This document shows, one piece after another, positions 1 through 11,817 of a stretch of 64,000 bases of DNA. This stretch comes from Gigaspora margarita. Lineage: Eukaryota > Glomeromycota > Glomeromycetes > Diversisporales > Gigasporaceae. Where the stretch lies: NCBI GenBank assembly GCA_009809945.1, contig WTPW01000656.1:150416-214415 (forward strand), written 5' to 3'. Within the stretch, counting starts at the first letter, position 1. The number at the start of each line of letters is the position of its first letter. The translations under genes and the position numbers were made by a program. Below the pieces are notes generated by a model. That model worked only from the letters and a program-made list of their open reading frames with translations, was not told where the DNA came from and ran no database searches.

Positions 1-377
1 ATTATATTCATTAAAAAATTTAGCTCTTCTTTTGAAAAATACAAGTTACACCATGAATAATGAATGGTTTAAAAAGTACTATAATTGTGATTTAGCACCA
101 TTAGCTTAGTGATAACAAATTAACAAGATGAGAAGAGATACACAGTATACAAATCAAAAATTTTTATACAAACAAAAAACTCTCATACAAATAAAAAAAT
201 TTTCATTTTACTATATGAAATAATAAATATTAATTAATGCATAAAATAGACCTATTTTTTTATAATTGAGACATATAACAATAATTTAATTTATAAAGTA
301 ATCTAAAAAAAAATAACCAAAAAATACAAAAAAACTTTATCCAGCTTTTATTTTACTTATTTATATATCTTTTTATC

Positions 378-547
378 CAATTTAGTATAATTTAAACAAC
401 ACCCATATCAATTTAAATATCAAATAATACTATTACAAAAATAACAATTTTTATTAAAAATAAATTGCTTACTCTTACCAACTATATTTAGTAAAATTTT
501 AACTGCACCCATATAAATTTCAATTATACTATTACAAAAATAGCATA
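378..547. repeat. Degenerate two-copy direct repeat
   Basis: Positions 378-448 and 478-547 share the order CCAA-TTTAGTA, then CACCCATAT, then ACTATTACAAAAATA, with small indels. The period is about 100 bp. It looks like an old tandem duplication. Confidence 0.55.
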
Positions 548-1180
548 ACTAACTAAACACTATCAAATATTCAATAAGCCGATACCAGTTTTAAAAGAGA
601 GCATGATGATTTATTCACGAAATAAATTAACACCTCTAACTCTCAAAAACCTATCCTCTACTACTATATTTAACCCATCACAATCACCTCTTATTACTTT
701 ACTGTTGCTACAACACCTCTTTTAACAAATATTTAAACCATTTAACCCTTTATAACTACATTCATTTCCTAACTGAATTACAATTAACATGTACTAGAAT
801 TATTTAGTATGGCCAAATTAACCACTTAAATGCTTTAATACATAACAAACATTTTATGCAATTCTACTCATTACTTTTAATTATACCTAAATCGAGCTTA
901 CAGCTCATTTTCCTGTAAAACCTTGTTATGATTTTTAGTTGTTTAGTGCATCGATTGATAATTATAAAGTACTTATATACTTACTATTGTAAAAAATGTA
1001 ATAATCATGATGTTTGTCACATATATGAGATAGTCACGTAATATATAATGCCACAAAGCAAGTAAAATTCAAATATATATGAAAGGTATAGGTACGAATG
1101 GTCATGTGATTGAAATAATATCGGCAAGCCAAAGGTGCTATAAATTTAATTAAAGGACTTTAAGTCCACAGATACATTGG

Positions 1181-1233
1181 GAGTAATTTGAGTAATTTGA
1201 GCTGAGTGATTTGAGCTGAGTAATTTGAACTGA
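1181..1233. repeat. Short minisatellite of GAGTAATTTGAGCT type
   Basis: The words GAGTAATTTGA, GAGTGATTTGAGCT and GAGTAATTTGAACT follow each other in about 53 bases, giving 3-4 imperfect units of 10-20 bases. Confidence 0.6.
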
Positions 1234-1749
1234 AACAATGAAGACTTCTGGAAACTTAGCGAATAAGATTGTGCCAGTTATCATTGTAATAGTAGAATGA
1301 AAGAGAAACAGCATCAGCTAGTGGTTTCCTGCCTGCTCAAAGCAGGTCAGCTATTAAATAGAAAAATGGCAGAATCAGAAGACTACAATGTGTGGTGGAA
1401 GGGTTGGGTCAAGAAAAAAGTGACAGTTGTTATGTTTGGTTTGTGAAAGAGGAACGAGTGTCGTAAATCAGTTATTTGTTGCTTCTTTAAATACTGATTG
1501 TTGTCAGTGGCATTCGGTTATATCACTTTATTTGCATGAAATTTCTGAAGCCTAATGTCTTTTTCAATTCTGACCCATGTTATTAGCAGAGTTGTAGCAC
1601 ACAGTGTGTAGCCCTGACTATTCTCCACTGTCTTTTTGATCAGTTGACTCTTGTCAATATACAAGATAATTGTACATTAAACCAGAAATAAAAATACTAA
1701 TAGGATATATTTAAATCTATATAGCTTAATTACCATCTGTGATGTATGC

Positions 1750-3190
1750 GATTGAGTTAGTTGCATTCAAATTATAATAATTTCATCATTAGTTGTAGTA
1801 AATTTCTTGCTATAAGCTTACTTGTATTTCAGTAATCGCATCAAGTGCTCAAAGTCGTGGATTATAAGAAAAAATTCTGTAACAGAATTTACTCCTAATG
1901 CAGTCTATACAATGTTTAAGGTTGAGTTAGCTTGTATTGAAATTATTATGATTCATATTATTGAAAACATTAGCAAAACTTACTTGATATCCTGATAATT
2001 ACAATACATGGTTAAAGTTGAATTAGTTCGCATTAGAATTTTTATGATTTCTATGTAATTAAGATCATGTTTAGTTCGTATTTAAATTATTATATTCTCT
2101 ACTGTAAAAAAATTCTATTACACAAAACTTATCTCTATTTTAACAACCATAATACATGTTTAAAATTAAAATAGTATTGTACTTAAGATAGAATTTGCAT
2201 TAGAACTATCACAATTTATCTGTAATTGAGTTTGCATCAGAATGTATCAGAATTATTATGATTTTTACCATAAAATTCTGTTATAAAGCTTACTTGCCAT
2301 TCTGACAACTACAATATATGGTTAAAATTTAGTTTGACCCAAAATTATTTCTATATAATTAAGATCAAGCCAATTTTTATTGAAATTATCACAAACTCTA
2401 TATAAATAATTCCCTGTGATTTTGTATTAGAATTATTGATTTCTATCATGAGTTTCTGAAAAAATTCTGTTAAAGAGCTTACTCACTTTATTGATAACCA
2501 CGGTATATGTGGTTAAGGTAGTTTGCATTGGAATTATTTTAATTTCTGTGTAATTAAGTTTAGTAGTTGTATTTAAATTGCTTGATTTCTATTATAAAAA
2601 TTTTTCACAAAACTCACTTGCTATTCTAGCCAACAAGTATGCAGTTATGTCCAAGTTAGCTTGCATCAGAGTTATTATCATAAAAATTCCATTACTAAAT
2701 ATACTATTCTAGTGACTACGGTATGTTATGTGATTGGATTATAAGTTAATATAATAAACTCGTTACAAAACTTACTCTCTAATGCGTACATATAGTAATT
2801 AAAATTGTTTTAAAACTATTGTGATTTCAACTAGCAAACTTTCTCAATATCCTGATAACCATAAATTTAATTAGTTTGTATCAGAAATTATCATAATTTC
2901 TATGTTATCAAGATCGTGTTAGTTGCATTAGAATTATAACTGTAAAAATTCTGTTTTTGAGCTCGCCCGCTATTTTGATAACCACAATATATAGTTAAAA
3001 TTGATGATTTTAATACTAAGTTAATTTGCATTGAAGTTATTGTGATTACTATAAAAAATTCACAAAACTTGCTATCTGCAATTTTAGCATGTGATTGAGT
3101 TAGTTTGAATCAAAATTAACATGAGCTACTATAGAAAAAGTCTGGTACAAACTTGCTTTTTATTTAAATACTGTAATTCATAGTTAAAGT
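1750..3190. repeat. Degenerate satellite, unit roughly 100-140 bp
   Basis: The same succession of words recurs about ten times: AAAATTCTGTTA, then ACAAAACTTACTTGC, then TATTCTGATAACCACAATA, then ATGGTTAAAGTTGA, then GTTAGTTTGCATTAGAATTA, then TTATGATTTCTAT. Spacing varies from about 90 to 150 bases and no copy is clean, so the array is old. It has no open frame. A dot-plot at low stringency should give parallel diagonals. Confidence 0.7.
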
Positions 3191-3750
3191 TTTTAACAAA
3201 TATGTACATAATATATGACAAGACTATCGCTATGTAATAATTCACAGATGACCATTCAAAAATCAAGACATTCTACTAACATAAATTATCTCATAGCAAA
3301 AGAATATGATAATTTGGTTCAATATATTGATTAGACTGATGTTAATTGCTGTGCCAATGGATGAGGGTATTTTTTTTCTCATGATTATTATTTACACACA
3401 GTCATACGTATGCAGTACGCATCATATAATGTAATGGCTTAGTTCAGTAGTTATATATCATAAAATGTAATGGCATAATTATGTAATTTGTAAAAGTATT
3501 TAGTACTTTCTAAAAAATGAATAAACAATAATCATTATTCTAACCAAAAGAAAAAATCAATGTAGTGACATCAAAAAAGTTGAATGGAACCATCCTTCTC
3601 ACATTTCATATGATCATACTGGTATTATATAAATCATTTTTTAATAATCTAATCAAAAGTTAGCTAAGATTTAAACTGATTTTACTTTAAATAGCAATCC
3701 ATTGATCATTATAATGAAGTATTACAAATGACATCAGAATATTACTCCAT

Positions 3751-3801
3751 AAATGATTGGCTTACATGTGCCACTGTGCGGCACATGTAAACCAATCATT
3801 T
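3751..3801. repeat. Near-perfect inverted repeat (hairpin), 22-nt arms
   Basis: Arms 3751-3772 and 3780-3801 are complementary at 21 of 22 positions around a 7-base loop. It may be a fossil miniature transposon or a cruciform site. No target duplication was recognised. Confidence 0.75.
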
Positions 3802-3898
3802 ATTAAGGAAGAATGAATTTTTGCGATATAATCATCTTATGACCAAAGTTTTAAACATGAAATTGTTGGGTTGGGTTGGGTTAGAGTGGGAGTTAATC

Positions 3899-3972
3899 AG
3901 TTCATGTTCTACATGCTGCATAAACCGCCGCATTCTTGATATAAATATATAAACCTCAAGAAGATGACCTTA
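3899..3972 (+). mobile_element. Relict single arm of the palindromic Mutator-like element
   Basis: The stretch containing CATGCTGCATAAA and CATTCTTGATAT followed by an ATATATAAA-type run matches the left arm of the element at 27128-27684. The right arm is missing. Telomere-like GGGTTGGGTTGGGTTAG lies just before it (from about 3868). Confidence 0.5.
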
Positions 3973-4124
3973 ACTAAATTTCTCTTCGATTTAACCTCCC
4001 TCTAAAATTAGAAATTTTATGTTATATAAAACAGGTAATTATCATGAGAAAAATGTACACCAATCAGCTTTAAGATTTTGCTTTCGATTTAGATGCCAGT
4101 AAAACCATACACTAACGTTCCTGG

Positions 4125-4190
4125 TATATATAGCATATATATGTATATAGTATATATATATTATATATATATATATGTATTTATTTATTT
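4125..4190. repeat. TA-rich microsatellite
   Basis: Alternating TATATA units with interspersed GTATAT and TATTTATTTATTT run for about 65 bases. Confidence 0.8.
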
Positions 4191-4780
4191 AACATACTAG
4201 AAAAAACACCAAAAAAAATCGAATCGGTTTAAAAACAACTTAAATTCTAGTAAAGAAAGTATCCTTTTGGCATTATATGCCCACTCCCATCTATAGTTAT
4301 GATTCTACTTTTCGAATTTTTTAGATTTACATTTTTTTTTCTTCGAATTTTTTTCTGGTATGATGAATTGATAATTAATGATCGTTAAAGAATATGAGAA
4401 AGGCAAAAGAACTACAATGAAAGAATCGTGAACTCAGCCTCCTAAGCCCTCTGATCAATAAAAATATAATTCTATCTGCACGTAGATCAAATTGCCCTAT
4501 TTTCATTTACTAATAGCAATTTAGATCCGGATCTGAATATATTGAATGTGTAACATTCAGTAACTGTTAGATTTGGCAGGTGATAAGGTCACAATATGAT
4601 CATTTCACACCATCACAGCTATTAACATGTAAAAATACAGGTATAGATAAAAGTTAACATTAAAAAGGTTAATACGTTATACTAGCACAGCAATTTTGAC
4701 ATGTGAAATTATAGATTTTTTAATGTCCAATCAAATGCAAAATTTTGCAAACTATCATTCTAGATGGAAGGTAACCATAC

Positions 4781-4846
4781 AACTCTGTCAATTTGCATGA
4801 CTGCGTTCCTGGTAACTCCGTCAATTTGCATGACTGCATTCCTGGT
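4781..4846. repeat. 33-bp tandem duplication, two copies
   Basis: Copies at 4781-4813 and 4814-4846 are identical at 31 of 33 positions; the differences are T/C and G/A transitions. The word GCATTCCTGGT within it resembles the ATTCCTGAT word of the repeat at 5701. Confidence 0.85.
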
Positions 4847-5700
4847 ATTCTCAAACTATCATGCACTCTTTCCCAATCTTTTCATTATACTCTTAAAAAT
4901 CTCTCTTGAACTCTTTCACAATGTTTCAGAAGCATTACAATAATATGAAAATATGCACTATTGTTTACGGTTCTTATAGCAAATAGCTGTAACTGTTAAT
5001 CTTGTAAATGATTTCTGAAATCAATTATATATATATCTATATAATGCATACCATTTGCTTACAATATCGAAATAGAACTCTAAATAAATGCACAATTCAC
5101 TAACGCTAAGAATCTCAAAAATGCTCTTAAAAATGCATAAAAAAAAAATGCTTTGTAAAACCATGCAGATTAGTCTCAATCTAATTGCATCGATATTATT
5201 CAAATTAATTTTGTGGCATTAATAGAGTAAACTATTTCTATATATGTAACAGTAATCCTTGCTTCTTTTTTTTTTTTGGTGAATAAAATGGAAATAGCTT
5301 GACTAAAACAGAAAGTCAGTCATATGCGATATGAAACACAAATGGATAACCCAAATTTGAATTTGAACTATAATACGTGGCATAAAAACAAGATATAACT
5401 TGCAAGTAGATTTAAATAACAATAATAATGTGCATGCGTATGTTATGTACATACGTACGTACGTACATAAACAGGATAAATCAAGCTATAGATAAACAAA
5501 TATAGGCATTTGAAATATTTACTAGATTTGCGGTGCAGATTTGCTTCGATGAAATTCATTAAAGTTCTTAGATGCTACGTAGTGTTGTGTTTGTATTAAG
5601 AAAGGCTATTAGAAACATAACTATGCACTCCGTTCCTGATACTTATTCAATTCAGATGCTCATAATTGCAACACCATAATTCTTGCCATTAAACCATACT

Positions 5701-5778
5701 CTTCGTTGCATTTCATTCCTGATATAATCTTCATTGCATTTCATTCCTGATTTTTCTTCATTGTATTTTGCCCTGATA
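5701..5778. repeat. Tandem repeat of about 28 bp, 2-3 copies
   Basis: CTTCGTTGCATTTCATTCC and CTTCATTGCATTTCATTCC follow at a 28-base period, then a weaker third unit (TTCATTGTATTTTGCCCTGAT). It is local and recent. Confidence 0.75.
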
Positions 5779-6456
5779 AAATAAGTGCTAACCTATTTTT
5801 GATAATAAATTTCCAATTAATTATTCTGCACATTAAATATTTCAATTTATATAATTATCTTTATAACATATATAAACAAAACAAACAAATCTACTACTGC
5901 CTTTAACATATTCATTATGAGTGGCGAAGTTGCCTACAATAGTCATATTTCTAGTTATATAATAAAAATTATTATAAATAAAAAAATACGCGGTAACTTC
6001 ATAGTAATGATAGTAATTATTTAATCACTACCGTAACGATATAGTTACTATGCAGTTAATGTGCATTAAGAATTTAGATTTCTGCATTGAAGCATTGTGA
6101 ATTTCCCTTTCGTACTTTATTATTTAGAAGAATGAGCTACACAATATCATGATGCTGCGTACGAATTGCACTTATGCCTTCGCTCTACTCATCTAACTAT
6201 TAATCCATTTTGGTACGTACGTATATACATGCAGAGATAAATTATGAAACAATTCAGTGATTAAAGTTTCACAATTAACGCACAGAATTAGCCAGGACGA
6301 CCCTCCAAAAGTGTGGATCACTTGATAAGAGCTACAACTACTGCATAATTTCCTAAAAAATGGTTGCATAATCTAGCTCCTATATGCATAAAACAAACTA
6401 TATAAACAGTATTAAAAGAATATTTTTTTTTTTTAAAAAAAAGAAGAAAAACGAAA

Positions 6457-8139
6457 ATGCTAGCTCATCTTATAAAAGGACCACAAAGAATAGAACCTAA
6501 ATTGGTTCTATGGTTTAGACGCATTGTAATCATTTTATTATTAATTTTATTAATTATTGCCCTCTCAACGCTATGCATAAGAGTATTGAATGAACTGCCT
6601 ACTGTTAGTACCACAATTAAAACAGATGATAAAATATCTGCACCAAGTAAATATATTTTTTTTTGAGTCAATCAAATTAAACTTTCTAATCTCAAAGTTA
6701 AATATCTATTTTTAGTCATCTATATGGAATTCAAGCATAAATTTAGCATATCTTGTTTTTTATATTATTCTTATAATGGAAGTACGTAGAAAAGCATTTT
6801 AAATCATAAATAAACAATATAAATTTATGAATTTTTGGCTAAAATTATAATTATTTAAAAGCAAACGTGAAAAGTTGTGATGACAGTATTTCACAACCAA
6901 CTCTTGGTAGTGACATTAATTTTCCCTTTATTGGGAGATTCTCGCCAAAACATGACATAGGGTTGACTAAATACAGTGATCTAGGGCCATATTATGTTTA
7001 TCTTCATATGTATATAAATACTACGGGTTTATCATTCAATGATACCGCTCAAGATTCAACATTTAGAATGATCGCATTTGATGCAGATAAATTTTACAAA
7101 TTAAGTTCTTGTTTATTATAAGTCTTAATATAAAAATATTAATGAATAAATATTTAAACAGAAAAGGATTTATTTTATAGTAACTCAACATCTCCATTTG
7201 AAGCATCTCTTTTCTATTCAAATAAATATTTATTGGCAAGAAATTCTGTATGTAAACATGAATTAATCATTTAAATAAATGGTTAAATTCAAAAATAATA
7301 ATATATTGTCATTATAATTATCAAATAGCAATATATATTCTTATATAATAGAAAAATCCGCAAAGAGATAGATAAGCAACAAGAACTTTTATCTATGATT
7401 GGGTTTCCATCAAAATACAAAGAACCATTAAATTATATTGAATCAAATATAGGTAAAATGTTTATTCTTTTAAACAAATGTTTATTTTTTACATTTTATT
7501 TTAAAAATACTAACATTTTTATTGATAAATAACTCAAGAACCTTTATCAATAGTTCTAAACTCATCAGATCAACCATATTCAGTTGTAAGAGTTAATCCA
7601 CGAGATTTCACTATAGTTGAGGAAGAAGAACAAAGGTAAAGTAATATTCAAATAAAATCAATCGTTTCAAGTATATTATATGCTTAATAATAATCTTACT
7701 TTATAATAGGCATAGCACAGTAAGTCAAATTTCATTTATTTTAAAATAATATTCCAAGATAATTGTATTCATAACTCGGTTAAATAGATCATAGGTGCAT
7801 TAGGAACTGTTGTTGCTTTTTACAGTAGTGTTGTATTTATTTATATATTTTTATTCGATAAATTTTATATTTTTATAATTTTATTATTATTTTTTGAGTT
7901 AAATAATTATTTACAATATATTTCATATCTATCTAGGAGTTGATTCAATACGACCATGGGGCATCATGCATAGTTGTTGTGGAATCAAAGAAAAAACTCA
8001 AAAAAAACTTTTAAAAGATGTGCATTTAATCAATACAGATGATTTGGAAAGCCTCATACAAAAAGTTAATAATATAGAAAATTTTCATAATTACCTTAAA
8101 TATAATGTTGTTGATACTTCATTATTTGTATCTATTTAA
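6457..8139 (+). CDS. Two-membrane-span protein of unknown function, eight exons
   Basis: An exon chain of 6457-6646, 6862-7104, 7162-7247, 7329-7452, 7539-7635, 7710-7719, 7788-7857 and 7937-8139 sums to 1023 nt (340 residues plus stop) with phases that agree throughout. Residues about 19-45 form one hydrophobic span (LVLWFRRIVIILLLILLIIA) and a second lies near residues 250-273 (IIGALGTVVAFYSSVVFIYI), followed by VDSIRPWGIMHSCCG and a polar tail. The layout suggests a short cytosolic N-terminus, an ectodomain of about 200 residues and a cytosolic tail. I believe the G-(A/G)-x-Y-x-F-L-F-G then PWG pattern is shared by uncharacterised membrane proteins of Glomeromycotina and Mortierella, but I cannot confirm that. 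Oddities: exon 6 is only 10 nt, and the donor of intron 7 reads AT instead of GT at 7858. The exon 2 donor (7105) is the least certain junction. Confidence 0.68.
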
Positions 8140-8589
8140 CAAGAACAACAAGAGAAGGGGGAGAGTAAATGAAACTAAGTTATAGTTGATGTAATTGCAA
8201 AAAAAAAATTTTTCTTAATATGTGTAACATAAACAGGATTGAGCGAAATAATATAATCAATGTCAAAATAAACTTTTATACTTACTTTGTTTAAAATATT
8301 CAAATATCTGATTATAATTTATTGTAGCTGAGGACCTTTATGTCCTAGGTATTTTGAATGCAGGTCCGCGAAAAAAGCTCATGTTTTCAGTAGCTGTTAC
8401 AAAATTTTTTTCAATATTCGGAATTAAACGTTCATTTCGCAATGACGTTCATTTTTTTGGGGGGTTTTTTTTTTCTTCAATACTCCGGGCTTAAAAAACT
8501 TTGTTATACAGCGTCGTTTTTCATTTTTAATACGGGGCTTTTTCTTTTTTTCTTTCTTCTTTTTTTGCTTCAGATCTTATTAACATCTA

Positions 8590-8667
8590 GGGTCTGTCCT
8601 TGAAAATCAAGTTATAATATATAGTAAATTATATATCTCATAACTTGATTTTCAAGGCACAGACCCC
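8590..8667. mobile_element. Short fold-back miniature element (78 bp)
   Basis: Arms 8590-8615 and 8640-8667 are inverted copies (GGTCTGTCCTTGAAAATCAA against its complement) with one single-base gap. The flanks read TAACATCTAG before and TAACACCTAG after, matching 9 of 10, which fits a target duplication of about 8 bp. The start TAGGGTC resembles the hAT-like termini seen elsewhere in this window. Confidence 0.65.
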
Positions 8668-9008
8668 ATCTAACACCTAGTTTTTATAAAATTAACTAAT
8701 GAATATCTCTAGAAATTTATCATTATTATTAGAATACAATTAAAATAAAGTCAATTTTATCATTGTCATGTCGATATCATTATGATTCATGTTACTATAA
8801 TATAACCTCTATAATAAAGAATGAACATAAGGATCAAACAATGATAGACATATTAGAAAAACGTAACAAAATTAAATTATTTTTAATGAATTAAAATGGG
8901 ACATCCGAATTGTACCGAAATTAGAAAACGTAACAAACTTAAAATTGGTTTTAATAAGTAATGATAAAATTAAAATGGTTTGTATTGAAATGTAAAATGA
9001 TTTGTGAT

Positions 9009-9120
9009 AGTGGAAGAATAGGTCAACAATAAATTTAAGATGGTGGGAAGTTGGTCAACAATAAATTTAAGAAAATGCGAAAGTGGATCAACAATAAATT
9101 TAAGTTAATAGGAAAATGGG
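9009..9120. repeat. 32-bp minisatellite, three copies
   Basis: GGTCAACAATAAATTTAAG begins at 9021 and 9053, and a version with one extra A at 9085. Between copies lies a variable (A/T)GG(T/A)GGAAG-type spacer. Confidence 0.8.
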
Positions 9121-9305
9121 TTATATCTATAGGAAAATGGATTAGACATATTGTTTATTATAGATTGGAGTGCCAATAATTTTTTTGGGGCTTAATATTA
9201 AAAAATCGATAATAAATTTATATGGGGGTCAAAAGTTAATAAAAATTTGACAAACACGCTGTAATGATTTAATTTGGTAAATACTAGGAAAATGGGAACC
9301 ATTTA

Positions 9306-9495
9306 AAGTCCGAAGGACAAATATAAAATTAATTTTTTTATATTACACCTGATCTAGCCAATAACTATCAGTTTTCTATTGTTTTGATTGTTTTTTTTTA
9401 TGTACACCTGATCTAGCCAATCAGGATTCAGAATTTGTTAACACATGAACATCAGGTGTACTGTTGCTCTATCTGTGAGTGTCCTTCGGACAATA
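9306..9495. mobile_element. Palindromic segment with GTCCGAAGGACA ends
   Basis: GTCCGAAGGACA near 9308 is inverted as TGTCCTTCGGAC near 9479. Inside, ACACCTGATCTAGCCAAT occurs twice directly and ATCAGGTGT once inverted. These inner words are the terminal words of the telomere-tract miniature elements at 16281 and 46379, so this may be a rearranged or composite relative. No clear target duplication. Confidence 0.4.
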
Positions 9496-10019
9496 AAGAT
9501 TTTTTTTTAACCCTCTCTATAGGGACGCCATATGGCACTAGTTTGATATATAGAATTAGAATAACTATCGAACTTAATTCAGTGTTTGTCGAGACCAATG
9601 AAATAAAATGTCTACTAAAATTTAAAATTTTTTAAATATTAAACAAAAATTTCTTGATATATAACCACTAAACTAAATTCGATGAAATTTAGTTTACAGA
9701 TTTGTTGATTGTTGAAAAATATTAGAATGGGCAATGATCTGTGTATATCAGTTCATGTAACTTCACGTACTATACAGTAAATCAATTTTTTTAGGCCAAT
9801 AAAATTTACGTACGGTGCAAGAAATCTAGGATTTCAATTAGTGTTTCGGGTGAAATCCATTTCCAAAATCTGAAAGGTGAAACCGAAATGCTCCCAAAGG
9901 TGAAATAAATCCGAAATTTCTGAAATTTCTGAAATTTCTAAAATGGGTGAAACTTCTGAAACCTGCGAAACCTCTGAAACCCGGCAAAACTGAAATGCCA
10001 AAATTTCCAAAACTTTTTC

Positions 10020-10434
10020 GATTTTTTTTTTTGGATTTCTATTGTATTATTTTCCTTGTATGCAGAATTATAAGTTAATTCATAATTTATTTTGTAATTA
10101 CTAACATTAACCCTATGTGTTGACGATAGCCACGCTAGGGTTATTATCTTGAGGATAACCTGATTTGTAGCTTATATGAAATTGAGGCTTATATAAAAAA
10201 GTGATTGTATGCAATAGAGATTATAGATATGCATGTAATAAAGATTATAGGCATAGTACGCATGTACGTACATATGCATGCGGCAGAGATTATAAAGCTA
10301 CATGTGGGAGTAAATGAATCTCAGTGCTTTCTTACTTCGCTTGTCTTGTCACTTGTTCTCTTTGATGCCCGATTATAATCTGGCTCCCATCCCTCCCTCT
10401 CATTCATTGCACCTAGCGCCCTGCCTGTTGTCAT
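10020..10434. other. Interior of the hAT-like element with no gene
   Basis: Contains a small inverted repeat (AACCCTATGTG at 10109 against CACGCTAGGGTT at 10131) and a cluster of ATGCATG / GTACGTAC words near 10250-10280. No reading frame is visible. Confidence 0.5.
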
Positions 10435-10765
10435 GTGTAACAAGTTGAATGCGCCGCACTATAGCATGGGCTCGAACTCGCTATTTTATGTGAACGTTAT
10501 CATGTGTATCGAGTTGAAGCGTGGGGTCAACTCACTAACTTATAAAAGTTAATATTGTCATGGGTAAGGAGTTGAATGCGCCGCTATATAAAAATTGATG
10601 TCATGTGTAATGAGGTAAATGCGCCATACCATAGCATGGGCTCGAACTCACTATTATAAAAATTGATGTTGTATGTAATGAGTTGAATGTGCCACATCAT
10701 AAGGTGGGCTTGAATTCGCAAAAAAAAAAAAAAAAAAAAAAAACCGTAGAATGCGCCACACCTTA
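10435..10765 (-). repeat. Tandem array of tRNA-promoter-like units, about 75-90 bp, 4-5 copies
   Basis: Units share GTCATGTGTAA, then GAGTTGAATGCGCC, then CATAGCATGGGCTCGAACTC. Read on the minus strand, GAGTTCGAGCC closely resembles the tRNA B box (GGTTCGANTCC). The array ends in a 23-base A tract (10721-10743). It could be a degenerate SINE cluster or a fortuitous match; no clear A box was found. Confidence 0.5.
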
Positions 10766-11039
10766 TCGTTCAATTATGCTTCATCACCTGAGCATATTCA
10801 CATGTACATAGAGTTGTTATTAGCACAATATGCAATAGCAGAAGAGAAAGTGATGAAGTAGAGCACTACTCCCATTATTTATCTTCATAATGTCTAATAA
10901 AGACAGTGTTTAATATGAAATCCGAGTGAGAATAATTGATTTACTCTATCTTCTAATACATTATGTAGGCAACTTAGCTTGCCAAAACATAGTAATATGT
11001 GAAATACATACGAAGAAGAATACTAAGTAAAGTAGCTTA

Positions 11040-11345
11040 ACTTATATATAAATTCAAATATTTATTTAAAATTTACAATATTAAATAATTTACAATATTA
11101 AATATTTATTTAAAATTTATAGTATTAAATATATTTAAGATAAAAAAATATAATTTAATAAAATATTTATTTAAAATTTATAGTATTCATATATTTAATA
11201 TAAAAAAAAATATATCATAATTAAAATAAAGGAAAAAATCTTACTATATATAATAATAATTTATAAAATTTAAAATATAAAAAAAAAATTATAAAATTTA
11301 AAATATATAAGATAAAAATTTTAAAAATATATAACAGATAAATAA
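11040..11345. repeat. AT-only tandem repeat
   Basis: ATATTTATTTAAAATTTA followed by AGTATT or CAATATTAAAT recurs about five times. Apart from this the segment has almost no G or C. Confidence 0.65.
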
Positions 11346-11675
11346 TAGATAAGTTTATTAGAATTAGGATTTGTAAAAATTACTTAAGTAGTAAATTACA
11401 GATAAAGGGAAAAAATTTTATAATCAATTACAGCAGAATTTAATAGTAAATTTTTATAGTGTGTGAATGGGCTTTTCTATATAAAAAGTTTTTTTTTATA
11501 AAGCAAACCTTTTGTAATTTCTAATTAAACTTTGCAGAACCAACTTTTCTGATTCTAATGATAGTTAAATCATTCAAATCATGTTAGTATATGACATGAT
11601 ATGAGTATTTGTTAATTGTTTACTATAGGATTTTTTATTATGTTCAGAAATGTACGGCATTCTACTTCCATATAA

Positions 11676-11817
11676 GGGGGTCAGCTAAAGCGGAATGAAA
11701 TTTGGTTAGGGTTGTCTTTTTGATGCACTTATTGTTAGAAGGTGATATAGATATCAATAATGTAATTATATAGTGTATAGATCATATATTGAATTAACTC
11801 CACTTTAGCTGACCTCC
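11676..11817. mobile_element. Miniature inverted-repeat element (142 bp), nested
   Basis: Ends GGGGGTCAGCTAAAGCGGA (11676-11694) and, on the complement, GGAGGTCAGCTAAAGTGGA (11799-11817) match at 17 of 19. The interior contains GGTTAGGGTTGTCTTTTTGAT and GATATAGATATCAA, which resemble the right arm of the element at 27128. It lies inside the hAT-like element at 9839. Confidence 0.75.

Larger units (their letters stand above)
1..1740. other. AT-rich intergenic stretch without a recognisable gene
   Basis: No reading frame of useful length, RNA gene or transposon boundary was found here on either strand. Two local repeats are listed separately. The part from about 1240 to 1700 is less AT-biased than its surroundings but shows no convincing exon. 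Confidence 0.6.
3191..6456. other. Intergenic stretch upstream of the first gene
   Basis: No exon chain is visible. Apart from the small repeats listed separately it holds a palindromic TACGTACGTA cluster near 5445-5470 and a 10-base T run near 5267-5277. The 5' end of the gene at 6457 is preceded by a T-rich then A-rich stretch (6421-6456); no clear TATA box stands out. Confidence 0.5.
8140..9305. other. Intergenic stretch downstream of the first gene
   Basis: Long T and G homopolymer patches lie at 8452-8560 and no exon is evident. A short miniature element and a 32-bp minisatellite inside it are listed separately. No obvious terminator was identified; AATAAA-like words are too common at this base composition to be informative. 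Confidence 0.5.

Noticed and set aside
5021..5203. 60-codon minus-strand frame
   Set aside because: Hydrophobic, Ile/Phe/Tyr-rich and typical of chance frames in AT-rich DNA; no splice partners or homology signal.
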